DNA from: Mesobacillus boroniphilus JCM 21738
GTDB taxonomy: Bacteria; Bacillota; Bacilli; Bacillales; Cytobacillaceae
Length of the DNA stretch: 42,889 nucleotides
Direction: 5' to 3'
NCBI RefSeq assembly: GCF_000517385.1
Contig: NZ_BAUW01000027.1
Location: 1 to 42,889 of the forward strand
The translations under genes were made by a program, and so were the position numbers. The notes under the pieces are model-generated. The model saw only the letters and a list, made by a program, of their open reading frames with translations. It did not search any database and had not been told where the DNA came from. Numbering within the stretch: position 1 is the stretch's first letter; the number at the start of each line of letters is the position of its first letter. Positions 35,413-42,889 of the stretch are shown here, in pieces.

Positions 35413-36399
35413 ATGGAAGTCAAGATTCAACAGCCAGTCGAACAACAAGTCAGTGACACCATAATGGTAGAGCCTACAAAAAAAGAAAAATACAAAAAAA
35501 TTAAAAAAGACAATCATTTCTCAAAAGTATTTGCAGGTGATGGCGCTTCTCGGTGTAGTGTGGATGTTCATCTTTAACTATATCCCGATGTATGGGTTAA
35601 TCATCGCATTCAAGGAATACAGCATCATCAAGACAATCTCAGAAGCACCGTGGGTAGGATTGATGCAGTTTAAGGAATTCCTGCAGGATGAGAATTTCTG
35701 GATCGTCCTGAAAAACACTCTCGGAATTAGCTTGATTAAATTAATCATCGGTTTCCCGCTTCCAATCATTTTTGCTCTTTTGCTCAATGAACTTACATCA
35801 ATGAAGCTTAAGAAAGCGGTTCAAACAATTTCTTACTTACCGCACTTTATTTCATGGGTTGTACTTGGAGGTATTTTGACAACATGGCTCGCAGATATCG
35901 GTGTCTTAAATGATATCCTGCTAGGTTTAGGGTTGATCAGTGAACGTACGAATTTCCTTGCTTCACCTGATAACTTCTGGCTATCGTCATTCTCTCGGAT
36001 ATATGGAAAGAACTTGGATGGTCAGCAATCATTTATCTTGCAGCAATTGCTGGTGTTTCACCTGAGCTATACGAGTCATCAACGATTGACGGAGCAAATC
36101 GCTTCCAAAAGATGTGGCATGTCACATTGCCGTCAATTCGCCCGACAATCACAATTCTTTTCATCCTTGCTGTAAGCGGTGTCTTGAATTCAAACTTCGA
36201 CCAGATCTTGATTCTGCGTAACTCATTGAATGAAAGCGCCAGTAATGTAATTGATATTTATGTCTATCAGATGGGTCTGCAAAATGCCCGCTACTCATAC
36301 GCAACAGCAGTCGGTTTATTGAAAGCAATCATTGCCTTTATCCTGCTCCTGTCTGCTAACAAGATTGTCAAGAAACTGAATGGAACATCTTTATTCTAA
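35413..36399 (+). CDS. Sugar ABC transporter permease, LplB-like (two frameshifts)
   Basis: About 328 aa when repaired; one half of the membrane channel of a CUT1-type oligosaccharide importer. N-terminal Lys-rich tail, then ALLGVVWMFIFNYIPMYGLI and ending in NKIVKKLNGTSLF. The EAA loop that docks the ATPase reads ELYESSTIDGANRFQKMWHV. Two indels break it: one extra base in the A-rich stretch (about 35475-35515; restored KLKKTIISQKYLQVMALLG) and one missing base at about 35983 (restored FWLIVILSDIWKELGWSAII). ATG 35413 has AAGGTGGTG. The ATPase subunit is not in the window; a shared MsmX-type ATPase is usual for this class. Confidence 0.88.
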
Positions 36400-36411
36400 G
36401 GGGGTGGGGTT

Positions 36412-37311
36412 GTGTTTAAACTTTTTAAACGGAACCGGCGAACAACAAGCGAATACATCTTTGACAACATTAACATTCTCATCATGCTCTTTATATGTGC
36501 CATTACGATCTACCCAATCTGGTATGTTCTCGTCAATTCACTGAATGATGGTGTTGATGCTATGAGAGGCGGGATTTACTGGTGGCCTCGAGAGTTTACA
36601 TTAGAAAACTACAAGGCTGTGTTTGAAACACCGGGTATTGTCACATCATTTGGGGTAACAATTGCCAAAACGGTTATCGGAACAATCACACACGTATTCT
36701 TTACAGCAATGGTTGCTTATGCCATTTCGAGACGAGACCTTTACGGCAGGAACTTCTACATGCTGGTCGGTGTCATCACAATGTTTTTCAGCGGTGGATT
36801 GATTCCTTACTTCCTATTAATCAGGGATCTTGGATTGTTTGATAACTTCCTTGTATATATCATTCCAACAATGTTTAACTTCTTCCATCTAATCATCTTT
36901 GTATCTTTCTTTAGGGAGCTGCCAACTTCTCTGGAGGAAGCAGCAAAGATGGATGGAGCAAATGACTTTATGATTTTTATAAAAGTAATCATTCCTCTGT
37001 CAATGCCGGTTATTGCAACAATCGCATTGTTCCAGGGAGTATACCAGTGGAACGACTACTTTGCCGGAGTCATCTTTGTAAATAATCCAGACCTGCAGCC
37101 AATACAGACGTATTTATACAAGGTTGTTGCTGAGTCCAGCTCAAATCAGATGATGACGAATGCAGCAGGATCGATTGCTACGAAGACAGTCACATCCCAG
37201 TCTATCAAACTGGCAACGATGGTTGTTACAACACTTCCAATCATGTTAGTCTATCCATTCCTGCAAAAGTACTTTGTAAAAGGAATGCTGATTGGATCAG
37301 TAAAAGGTTGA
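36412..37311 (+). CDS. Sugar ABC transporter permease, LplC/YtcP-like
   Basis: The intact 299-aa second channel subunit. Six membrane segments and EAA loop LPTSLEEAAKMDGANDFMIF (about 170-190), with WNDYFAGVIFVNNPDLQPIQ and C-terminal YPFLQKYFVKGMLIGSVKG typical of the LplC/YtcP subfamily. GTG start with AAGGGGGTGGGG, 12 bases after the first permease. Confidence 0.92.
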   Translation: MFKLFKRNRRTTSEYIFDNINILIMLFICAITIYPIWYVLVNSLNDGVDAMRGGIYWWPREFTLENYKAVFETPGIVTSFGVTIAKTVIGTITHVFFTAMVAYAISRRDLYGRNFYMLVGVITMFFSGGLIPYFLLIRDLGLFDNFLVYIIPTMFNFFHLIIFVSFFRELPTSLEEAAKMDGANDFMIFIKVIIPLSMPVIATIALFQGVYQWNDYFAGVIFVNNPDLQPIQTYLYKVVAESSSNQMMTNAAGSIATKTVTSQSIKLATMVVTTLPIMLVYPFLQKYFVKGMLIGSVKG

Positions 37312-37325
37312 TCTACTAAACTTCG

Positions 37326-37358
37326 ATTTAAATTTTTCTTCATAGAAGAAATTTAAAT
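37326..37358 (+). other. Intercistronic hairpin 1
   Basis: ATTTAAATTTTTCTTC / GAAGAAATTTAAAT with two bulged bases and a short loop. Possibly protects the 3' end of the permease part of the mRNA. Confidence 0.5.
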
Positions 37359-37420
37359 AATCTAGGCTTCATTATTGATATGTCCTGCTTTATTCATGAA
37401 GGATACCCCCTTCTGACCTT

Positions 37421-37463
37421 GGGAAAGGCTGGTACTTAGGAAAAAAGCCTTTCCCGCTTTTTC
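37421..37463 (+). terminator. Intercistronic terminator-like hairpin before the binding-protein gene
   Basis: GGGAAAGGCT / AGCCTTTCCC, 10-bp perfect stem (37421-37430, 37446-37455) followed by GCTTTTT. It may reduce read-through or stabilise a processed lipoprotein mRNA, allowing unequal expression within the operon. Confidence 0.65.
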
Positions 37464-37521
37464 GAAGCAGTGTACATTTAGTAATGTGGCCCAAAATAAT
37501 AAAAAGAGAGAGGGTCAAAAA

Positions 37522-39176
37522 ATGAGGAGAAAATTCTTATCCAAAGGCTTTTCATTATTGCTTGTTCTATCATTGGTTTTAGCACTGTTTTCAGGCTGTT
37601 CCAGCAAGACAAATGAAAACGCTTCCGATGAAAAGGACTCGGATAAACCAAAGGCAACAGCTGATGCACCTGGCTGGCAAGGAAATAAGGATCCAATTAC
37701 ATTTGATTGGTACGTTAACTTTTCATGGTTCGCGCATAAGTGGGGCGACGATGCTGTTTCCAAGTATGTAACGGATAAAACTGGTGTGTCAGTTAACTTT
37801 ATCTCACCAGCAGGTAACGAAGCAGAGAAAATGAACACGATGATCGCTTCTGGCAAGCTTCCTGATTTCATCACAATCGGCTGGTGGGAAGATGCTGTTA
37901 AGAAGATGATTGAGGGCGAGCTTGTCCTTCCATTAAATGAACTTGCAGATCAATATGATCCCTATTTTTATAAAGTAGCAGACGGAACCAAGATCGAATG
38001 GTACAAACAAGAAGATGGCAATACGTATGGATATCCAAATGCTTCTTCATCACCAAAGGATTTTGACAAATATAAAGACCTTAAGCCTTCTAACCAGACT
38101 TTCCTTGTTAGAAAAGATATGTATGAGGCAATTGGCAGCCCGGATATGAGCACACCTGAAGGATTCCTGAAGGCGCTTGAAGATGCTAAGAAGAAATTCC
38201 CTGAAGTGAATGGAGCACCATTGATTCCATTCGGATTGAATGAATTTACTGATGTAGGAAACACTTCATTAGAAGGATATTTGCAGAACTTCCTTTCTAT
38301 TCCAATGGAGAAAGACGGTAAGGTCTATGACCGCAGCAGGATCCTGAATATCTTGCATGGTTAAAGACTTTCAGAGCAGCAAATGACAAAGGACTTCTTG
38401 CGAAGGATATCTTTATCGATAAGCGTCCACAAATGGAAGAAAAGATTTCACAAGGCCGTTACTTCGCAATGCTTTACCAGCGCAGTGACCTTGCAGCACA
38501 GCAGCACGCATTGTATGCAAAAGATCCTAATTCAGTGTATATCGCAGTTGACGGACCGGCGAACTCTAATGGAGATGACCCAGCATTAGCAGGTGACAGC
38601 ATCTCAGGCTGGACAGTTACGTTGATTTCTAAAGACGTTAAAGACAAAGAAAGAGCTATTCAATTCCTGACTTATATGATCAGTGAAGAAGGACAAATGG
38701 ACCTTTACATGGGTAAAGAAGGCGAAACGTATGACATGGTGAACGGCAAGCCTGAATTCAAGCCAGAGGTATTGGACCTATTAAATAAGGACCGAGCAGC
38801 ATTTGACCAGCAGTATGGAGCTTCATTCAAATACTGGATGCTGATGGATACAAACATGAGCCTTGCGTGGGCACCGCCTGCTTCTGAACCATTCAAGCAA
38901 ATGGAAGACTGGACAAAAGGAAAGACAGTCAGCTATGCAGAATTTGATGGCATCAGCCCAACTGGAACTTCTGCAGAAGGTGTAGCAGCAAGCAAGATTG
39001 CACAGGAATGGGGCAAGACACTTCCAAAGCTTCTTTTAGCTAAATCCGATAAAGAATTCGATCAAGTTTTTGAAGGATTCCTGAAGAAACGCGATTCTTT
39101 CGGCTATGAAAAAGTTGAAAAGTATCAGCAAGAAATTTATGAAAAGAACAAAGAGAAACTTGATGCAGCAAAATAA
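37522..39176 (+). CDS. Extracellular solute-binding lipoprotein, LplA-like (one-base frameshift)
   Basis: About 551 aa when repaired; captures an oligosaccharide outside the membrane and delivers it to the two permeases. Signal SLLLVLSLVLALFSGC with lipobox Cys at about 33, then a polar linker and a long family-1 binding domain (GVSVNFISPAGNEAEKMNTM, MIASGKLPDFITIGWWEDAV). Aromatic clusters (WYVNFSWFAHKWGD) suit sugar stacking. A base is missing at about 38337: the first frame ends at 38362, and the restored frame reads YDRSQDPEYLAWLKTFRAAN (the base in the Gln codon is assumed) to 39176. The length matches the large LplA/YtcQ type. Confidence 0.88.
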
Positions 39177-39193
39177 ATAAAATAACATTGGAG

Positions 39194-39236
39194 AGACTGT
39201 TCCTTTAAGAATTAAATTTTCTTAAAGGGGCAGTCT
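39194..39236 (+). terminator. Hairpin after the binding-protein gene
   Basis: AGACTG-TTCC-TTTAAG / CTTAAA-GGGG-CAGTCT, a long stem with a weak T-tail (ATTCCTGCTT). May end or weaken transcription before the two-component genes. Confidence 0.6.
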
Positions 39237-39377
39237 ATTCCTGCTTATTAGTAGATTTAATTTTACATAAAGGGCAGTTCATTTAAAACCTTCATTAAAT
39301 TGCAACAGTTTATCACCTTATGCAACATGAATAAGCTTTATAATTTATATGTGGATAAATAATGGATGTGATAAAAA

Positions 39378-41240
39378 GTGAGTTATTTTAAAAAAATTAA
39401 AGAGGCTGCAAATTGGCTGGATCGACTTTCCCTGCAGCAAAAGCTGATTGCCTTATATATCATTATTATCATTATTCCTATTATCATTTTCATTTCTATT
39501 TATTCCAGTAACGTGTATGACAGAGCGATTAATGAAATCAGGATTAAAAGTGAAAATGCTCTTGAAATCGAGAAAATCCATATAAAAAACAATATTGAAT
39601 CAATGAGGCGAACGGCCCAAATGGTCGTGTCGGACATAGAATTCATAGACTTTGTTAAAAGCAGGAACGAAGCAAATATTGATCAGCTGATTGATTTCAG
39701 AATGAACGAGTTGTCGAATGTGACCAGGCTGCAGGCCAATAACCCGGCGATTGAAAATATCCGCCTGTATACTACCAATCCATATATAACCGAAATGTGG
39801 CCGATACTTTTTAAAGAAGATCGAATCATGGATAAGCCATGGAGAGAAGAGGTCATCAACAGAAATGGAATGGAAGTTTGGTGGTTCGACCAGCAGACAG
39901 ATGATGTCCTTGAAAGGCTGCCATCGCAAAACACAGCGAAAATCTCATTGCTGCGGGAATTGGATTACCCAAAGGATGAACATTTAGGCATCATTGAAAT
40001 CAATATGTTCCTTAAAAACTTTTTCCCCAAGATGTTCGGGGCAGTGCAGGACCCTGATTCGGTCTATGTCGTCATTGATAAAGATAACAACATGATCAGG
40101 AATTTCCATCACACCTATTTTGAAGATGAGGGTATTGACACTGAGGATCTGAAACTTAAATTCAACAAATCAAAACACGAAGGAACAGGCAGTTTTCAAT
40201 TTGAAAACAAGGAAACTCCATATCTTGTCATCACTGCCTATATTGATGATTTGGATGCATACCTGCTGAATGTTATTTCCCTTGAAGGCCTTTATGCTGA
40301 AACTGCAAAGACTAGGAATGTTATTTTTAGCGGAATTATCTTTCTTGTTATTATTCTTTCTTTTGTCACCTATGTATTGGTCTTATTGCTCCTGAAAAAA
40401 ATGTACAAATTGAAAGATTCAATGAAGCAGGTAGAACAAGGAGACTTTTCTGTAGATGTTGAAATTGATGGACAAGATGAGATTTCGGAGCTGGCATTTC
40501 ATTTTAAAAGTCTCCTTGGTAAAATGAATGGATTGATAGCGGAAGCTGTCAATAAGCAGGCAACAGCTAAAGAAACAGAATTAAAGGCTCTGAAAACCCA
40601 AATTGACTCTCATTTTCTTTACAACACACTGGAAAACATCAAGATGATGGCAGAAATAGAAGGGCAATACCCTATTTCTGATGCCGTGACCTCGCTTGGT
40701 GAAATGATGCGCTACAATCTTAAATGGAAGAATGACTTTGTGGTGCTTGATGAAGAATTGAATTATATAAAAAACTATGTAGATATAATGAATTTGCGGT
40801 TGGATGGATTAATAACCTTGAACATTGATGTTCCCCATGAACTGCGTGATCAGGAAGTTCTGAAGATGTCACTTCAGCCGATCGTTGAGAATGCAATTAA
40901 ACATGGAATCATTCCAAACGACCAGAAAAACGAAGGCATCCTTCAGGTGAATGGAAGATGTTCAGAGGACTATATCATCATAGAGATAAAAGATAATGGT
41001 GTTGGGATGACACAAGCAGAATGTAAGTCGCTCAACTTGTCCATTCAAACAGGGGCGGATAATCAAAATCCCGGTTCTAAAGGTGGAAATGGCATAGGTA
41101 TCCACAATGTGAATGAGAGAATCCAGCTTTACTATGGAACGGAGTATGGAGTGTTTGTGACAAGTGAGAAAGGCGAATTCACGATGGTAACGATAAAAAT
41201 GCCTTGTAAAATCATGAAAGGAGGCAGCCAAAGTGTATAA
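39378..41240 (+). CDS. YesM-type sensor histidine kinase
   Basis: 620-aa membrane kinase. TM1 (about 24-46), an extracellular Cache-like sensor region (about 47-310), TM2 (about 314-336), a HAMP domain (about 337-392, LKDSMKQVEQGDFSVDVEID) and a HisKA/His_kinase YesM-type core with ALKTQIDSHFLYNTLENIKM (phospho-His near residue 413). The ATPase part follows: SLQPIVENAIKHGI, IEIKDNGVGM and GGNGIGIHNVNERI. GTG start, with weak ribosome site. It overlaps the response regulator by eight bases. Location next to a CUT1-type importer suggests it senses the same oligosaccharide or its binding protein. Confidence 0.92.
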   Translation: MSYFKKIKEAANWLDRLSLQQKLIALYIIIIIIPIIIFISIYSSNVYDRAINEIRIKSENALEIEKIHIKNNIESMRRTAQMVVSDIEFIDFVKSRNEANIDQLIDFRMNELSNVTRLQANNPAIENIRLYTTNPYITEMWPILFKEDRIMDKPWREEVINRNGMEVWWFDQQTDDVLERLPSQNTAKISLLRELDYPKDEHLGIIEINMFLKNFFPKMFGAVQDPDSVYVVIDKDNNMIRNFHHTYFEDEGIDTEDLKLKFNKSKHEGTGSFQFENKETPYLVITAYIDDLDAYLLNVISLEGLYAETAKTRNVIFSGIIFLVIILSFVTYVLVLLLLKKMYKLKDSMKQVEQGDFSVDVEIDGQDEISELAFHFKSLLGKMNGLIAEAVNKQATAKETELKALKTQIDSHFLYNTLENIKMMAEIEGQYPISDAVTSLGEMMRYNLKWKNDFVVLDEELNYIKNYVDIMNLRLDGLITLNIDVPHELRDQEVLKMSLQPIVENAIKHGIIPNDQKNEGILQVNGRCSEDYIIIEIKDNGVGMTQAECKSLNLSIQTGADNQNPGSKGGNGIGIHNVNERIQLYYGTEYGVFVTSEKGEFTMVTIKMPCKIMKGGSQSV

Positions 41241-42744
41241 AGTTCTTATAGCTGACGATGAGAAAAATATCCGATTGGGTATACAGGCAATGATCAAGCG
41301 GGAATATCCGGATTTTGAAACTTTCATTGCTTCAGATGGTAAGGAAGCTCTTGATGGTATTTTGAAAAATAAACCGGATATCGTGATCACTGATATAAAA
41401 ATGCCGAAAATGGATGGTATTCAATTAATCAAAGAGCTCCAGCAGCAAGAAGAAATAAAAACATCGATTGTGATCCTCAGCGGATACGATGATTTCACGT
41501 ATGCCAAGGAAGCGATCAAGCATAAAGTAAAAGATTACTTATTGAAGCCGGTAAACCGGACAGAGCTATTCAAAACTTTGAATACCATCATAGAAGAACT
41601 GGAAAACAGCCAGAAAATGACCTACCAGCACCTGGATGATTATCGTGCCAGCCAACTGAATTACATTTTGCTTAATCCTAATATTCAACAGGAAGATGTA
41701 GAAGATCTTTATAAGAAGATGAAAATAGATTCTTATCCGGATGGATACTACGTGGGAATCATTCAAGTGGATGGAGGTATCGATGGAGAGGACTTTCTTA
41801 ATAAGATTAATCAGCTGCTCTATTCAAGCAGTGACAGTATTCCGTTCCTTGATAAAGACGGCCGGGTGACAATCATTTCAGCAGACTTTGAGCAATTCTC
41901 CATTCTGAAAGAACAGCTAGGCAGGGACAGACATTCGATTTTTACCATTGGAATTAGCGAAAAGGCTGAGGATATAAGAGAGTTTAAAAAAACTTATGGC
42001 CAGGCAGCCATAGCAATCAAGTATCATTTCCTTTATCCGCGTCGTCAGATCATTTTATATGAGAATGTTAAGGAGAAACCAGAAGTAGTCTCTCTTCCGG
42101 CAGACATGATCAATAAAATTTCCAATATGCTAGGAACTGAGCGTGAAAAGGAAATTAAAGATAACCTTAGACAGGTTATGGATTTTGATGTCATTGCCCA
42201 CAGCAGCATCGATTATCTTGAAAACCTTAATGAGGAAATCAATGAGACGATTTTCAAGGGCTTTTTCAAGAGGTTAGGGGAAGAATCTCTTGTAACATTC
42301 GAGCTTTTAAATAAGATAGACAATATCTATAACTTTGACAACTTCCATGAATACTTCCATGCTCTCGAGGATTTGCTGATGAGAATCCATGAATACAATA
42401 AACAGGTGAAAGCCGTGTATTCTGAGCAAAAGTACATGGATAGGGCAATTGCGTATATTAGGGAAAATTATCATAAGGATTTGAATTTAGCTGTAGTCGC
42501 TAATTACATTTCATTGAATTATTCCTATTTCAGCCATATGTTCAAAGAGTATATTGGACAAAACTTCGTAGACTACTTAAAAATGGTCAGAGTAGAAAGT
42601 GCCAAGCGTCTTCTGAAGGAGACAGATTTTAAAATATTGGAAATCAGTGAGATGGTTGGTTACAAAAACCCTAAACAATTTGCGAGAGTGTTCAGGGATG
42701 TTGAAGGAATTTCTCCAAAAGAATATCGGGAAATGAATGGATGA
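41233..42744 (+). CDS. YesN-type AraC-family response regulator
   Basis: 503 aa. N-terminal receiver domain with ADDEKNIRLGI, phospho-Asp in IVITDIKMPKMDG (about residue 54) and Lys in DYLLKPVNRTEL (about 104). A long middle region (about 130-390) of YesN type, and a C-terminal AraC double helix-turn-helix: YIRENYHKDLNLAVVANYIS, YFSHMFKEYIGQNFVDYLKM and VGYKNPKQFARVFRDVEGIS. GTG start, AAAGGAGGCAG nine bases upstream. Partner of the overlapping kinase; probably activates the importer operon. Confidence 0.93.
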   Translation: MYKVLIADDEKNIRLGIQAMIKREYPDFETFIASDGKEALDGILKNKPDIVITDIKMPKMDGIQLIKELQQQEEIKTSIVILSGYDDFTYAKEAIKHKVKDYLLKPVNRTELFKTLNTIIEELENSQKMTYQHLDDYRASQLNYILLNPNIQQEDVEDLYKKMKIDSYPDGYYVGIIQVDGGIDGEDFLNKINQLLYSSSDSIPFLDKDGRVTIISADFEQFSILKEQLGRDRHSIFTIGISEKAEDIREFKKTYGQAAIAIKYHFLYPRRQIILYENVKEKPEVVSLPADMINKISNMLGTEREKEIKDNLRQVMDFDVIAHSSIDYLENLNEEINETIFKGFFKRLGEESLVTFELLNKIDNIYNFDNFHEYFHALEDLLMRIHEYNKQVKAVYSEQKYMDRAIAYIRENYHKDLNLAVVANYISLNYSYFSHMFKEYIGQNFVDYLKMVRVESAKRLLKETDFKILEISEMVGYKNPKQFARVFRDVEGISPKEYREMNG

Positions 42745-42773
42745 AGAGGGCTGAATAGGCTCTCTTTTTTTGT
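42745..42773 (+). terminator. Terminator of the two-component genes
   Basis: AGAGGGCT / AGGCTCTCT-type stem (42745-42752, 42758-42765, two G-U) followed by TTTTTTTGTTT. Confidence 0.75.
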
Positions 42774-42778
42774 TTAGG

Positions 42779-42889
42779 TTCGGTCAAAATCTCGTCGGAG
42801 TGTCATCAATTTGTCCGAAGCCCCCCAAGTTCGGCCAAAATCCAGTCGTGCAGCTTCAATTCGACCCGAAGCCCCCAAGTTCGGCCAAA
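42779..42889. repeat. Array 6: TTCGGCCAAAATC repeats, 50-51-bp period (cut by window end)
   Basis: TTCGG(T/C)CAAAAT begins at 42779, 42830 and 42880; spacing 51 and 50. Units end with TT(T/C)G(T/A)CC(C)GAAGCCCCC.AAG, so CCGAA-loop-TTCGG hairpins recur. Continues past the window edge. Confidence 0.8.

Overview
The window looks like chromosomal DNA from an aerobic, probably spore-forming member of the Bacillaceae (Bacillus/Mesobacillus-like). This is inferred from the moderate-to-low GC content, strong AGGAGG-type ribosome binding sites, frequent GTG/TTG starts, hairpin-plus-T-tract terminators, and protein families typical of Bacillus (HemY-type protoporphyrinogen oxidase, MapB-type Map, YlbC-type CAP protein, S41-like subtilisin, CydA-CydB-CydS, YesM/YesN-type two-component system, kynurenine genes). 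No rRNA, tRNA, CRISPR array, insertion sequence or complete prophage was seen.

Layout. 1-2332: envelope stress and secretion pair (HtrA-type protease, PrsA-like foldase). 2372-2922: an interspersed repeat and a palindrome-rich leader before a ZIP metal transporter. 3993-6934: an S41-like secreted subtilisin facing a CAP-domain protein, with two phased intergenic arrays between them. 7144-8118: a membrane protein. 8519-11479: tryptophan-to-anthranilate pathway (kynU, kynA, kynB). 11619-14795: TetR regulator with two operators, then an ABC exporter (ATPase plus two permeases). 15467-18892: hemY, a PAS sensor kinase, and a SET-domain protein. 19098-19883: an unknown protein. 20089-25312: probable polysaccharide or spore-coat locus (kinase-like protein, GT4 glycosyltransferase, HipA-like kinase, GtaB, UDP-glucose dehydrogenase), then a PAP2 phosphatase. 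26275-28863: cytochrome bd-type quinol oxidase with two tiny membrane proteins, the second a convincing CydS. 28913-32204: small genes, lipoproteins and remnants. 32290-35113: BrnQ and Map. 35413-42744: CUT1-like oligosaccharide ABC importer (two permeases, lipoprotein) with a YesM/YesN-type two-component system, preceded by a perfect cre box and a possible attenuator.

Two patterns cut across the window. First, about fifteen conserved genes are interrupted by one-base indels, mostly losses, and read perfectly when the base is restored. This points to uncorrected sequencing or assembly error more than to gene decay, so I give the repaired extents and mark the break points. Second, the intergenic DNA carries unusual phased arrays. 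One class has a 20-21 bp period and lies 3' of genes, in the sense orientation of the neighbouring gene, with a related core (TCGC-n-ATAAAA). The other has a 50-52 bp period and carries short hairpins. A longer, nested-hairpin interspersed repeat (about 240 bp, with a short form of about 120 bp) is present in three copies plus a partial copy at the left edge. These families are the most novel-looking content.
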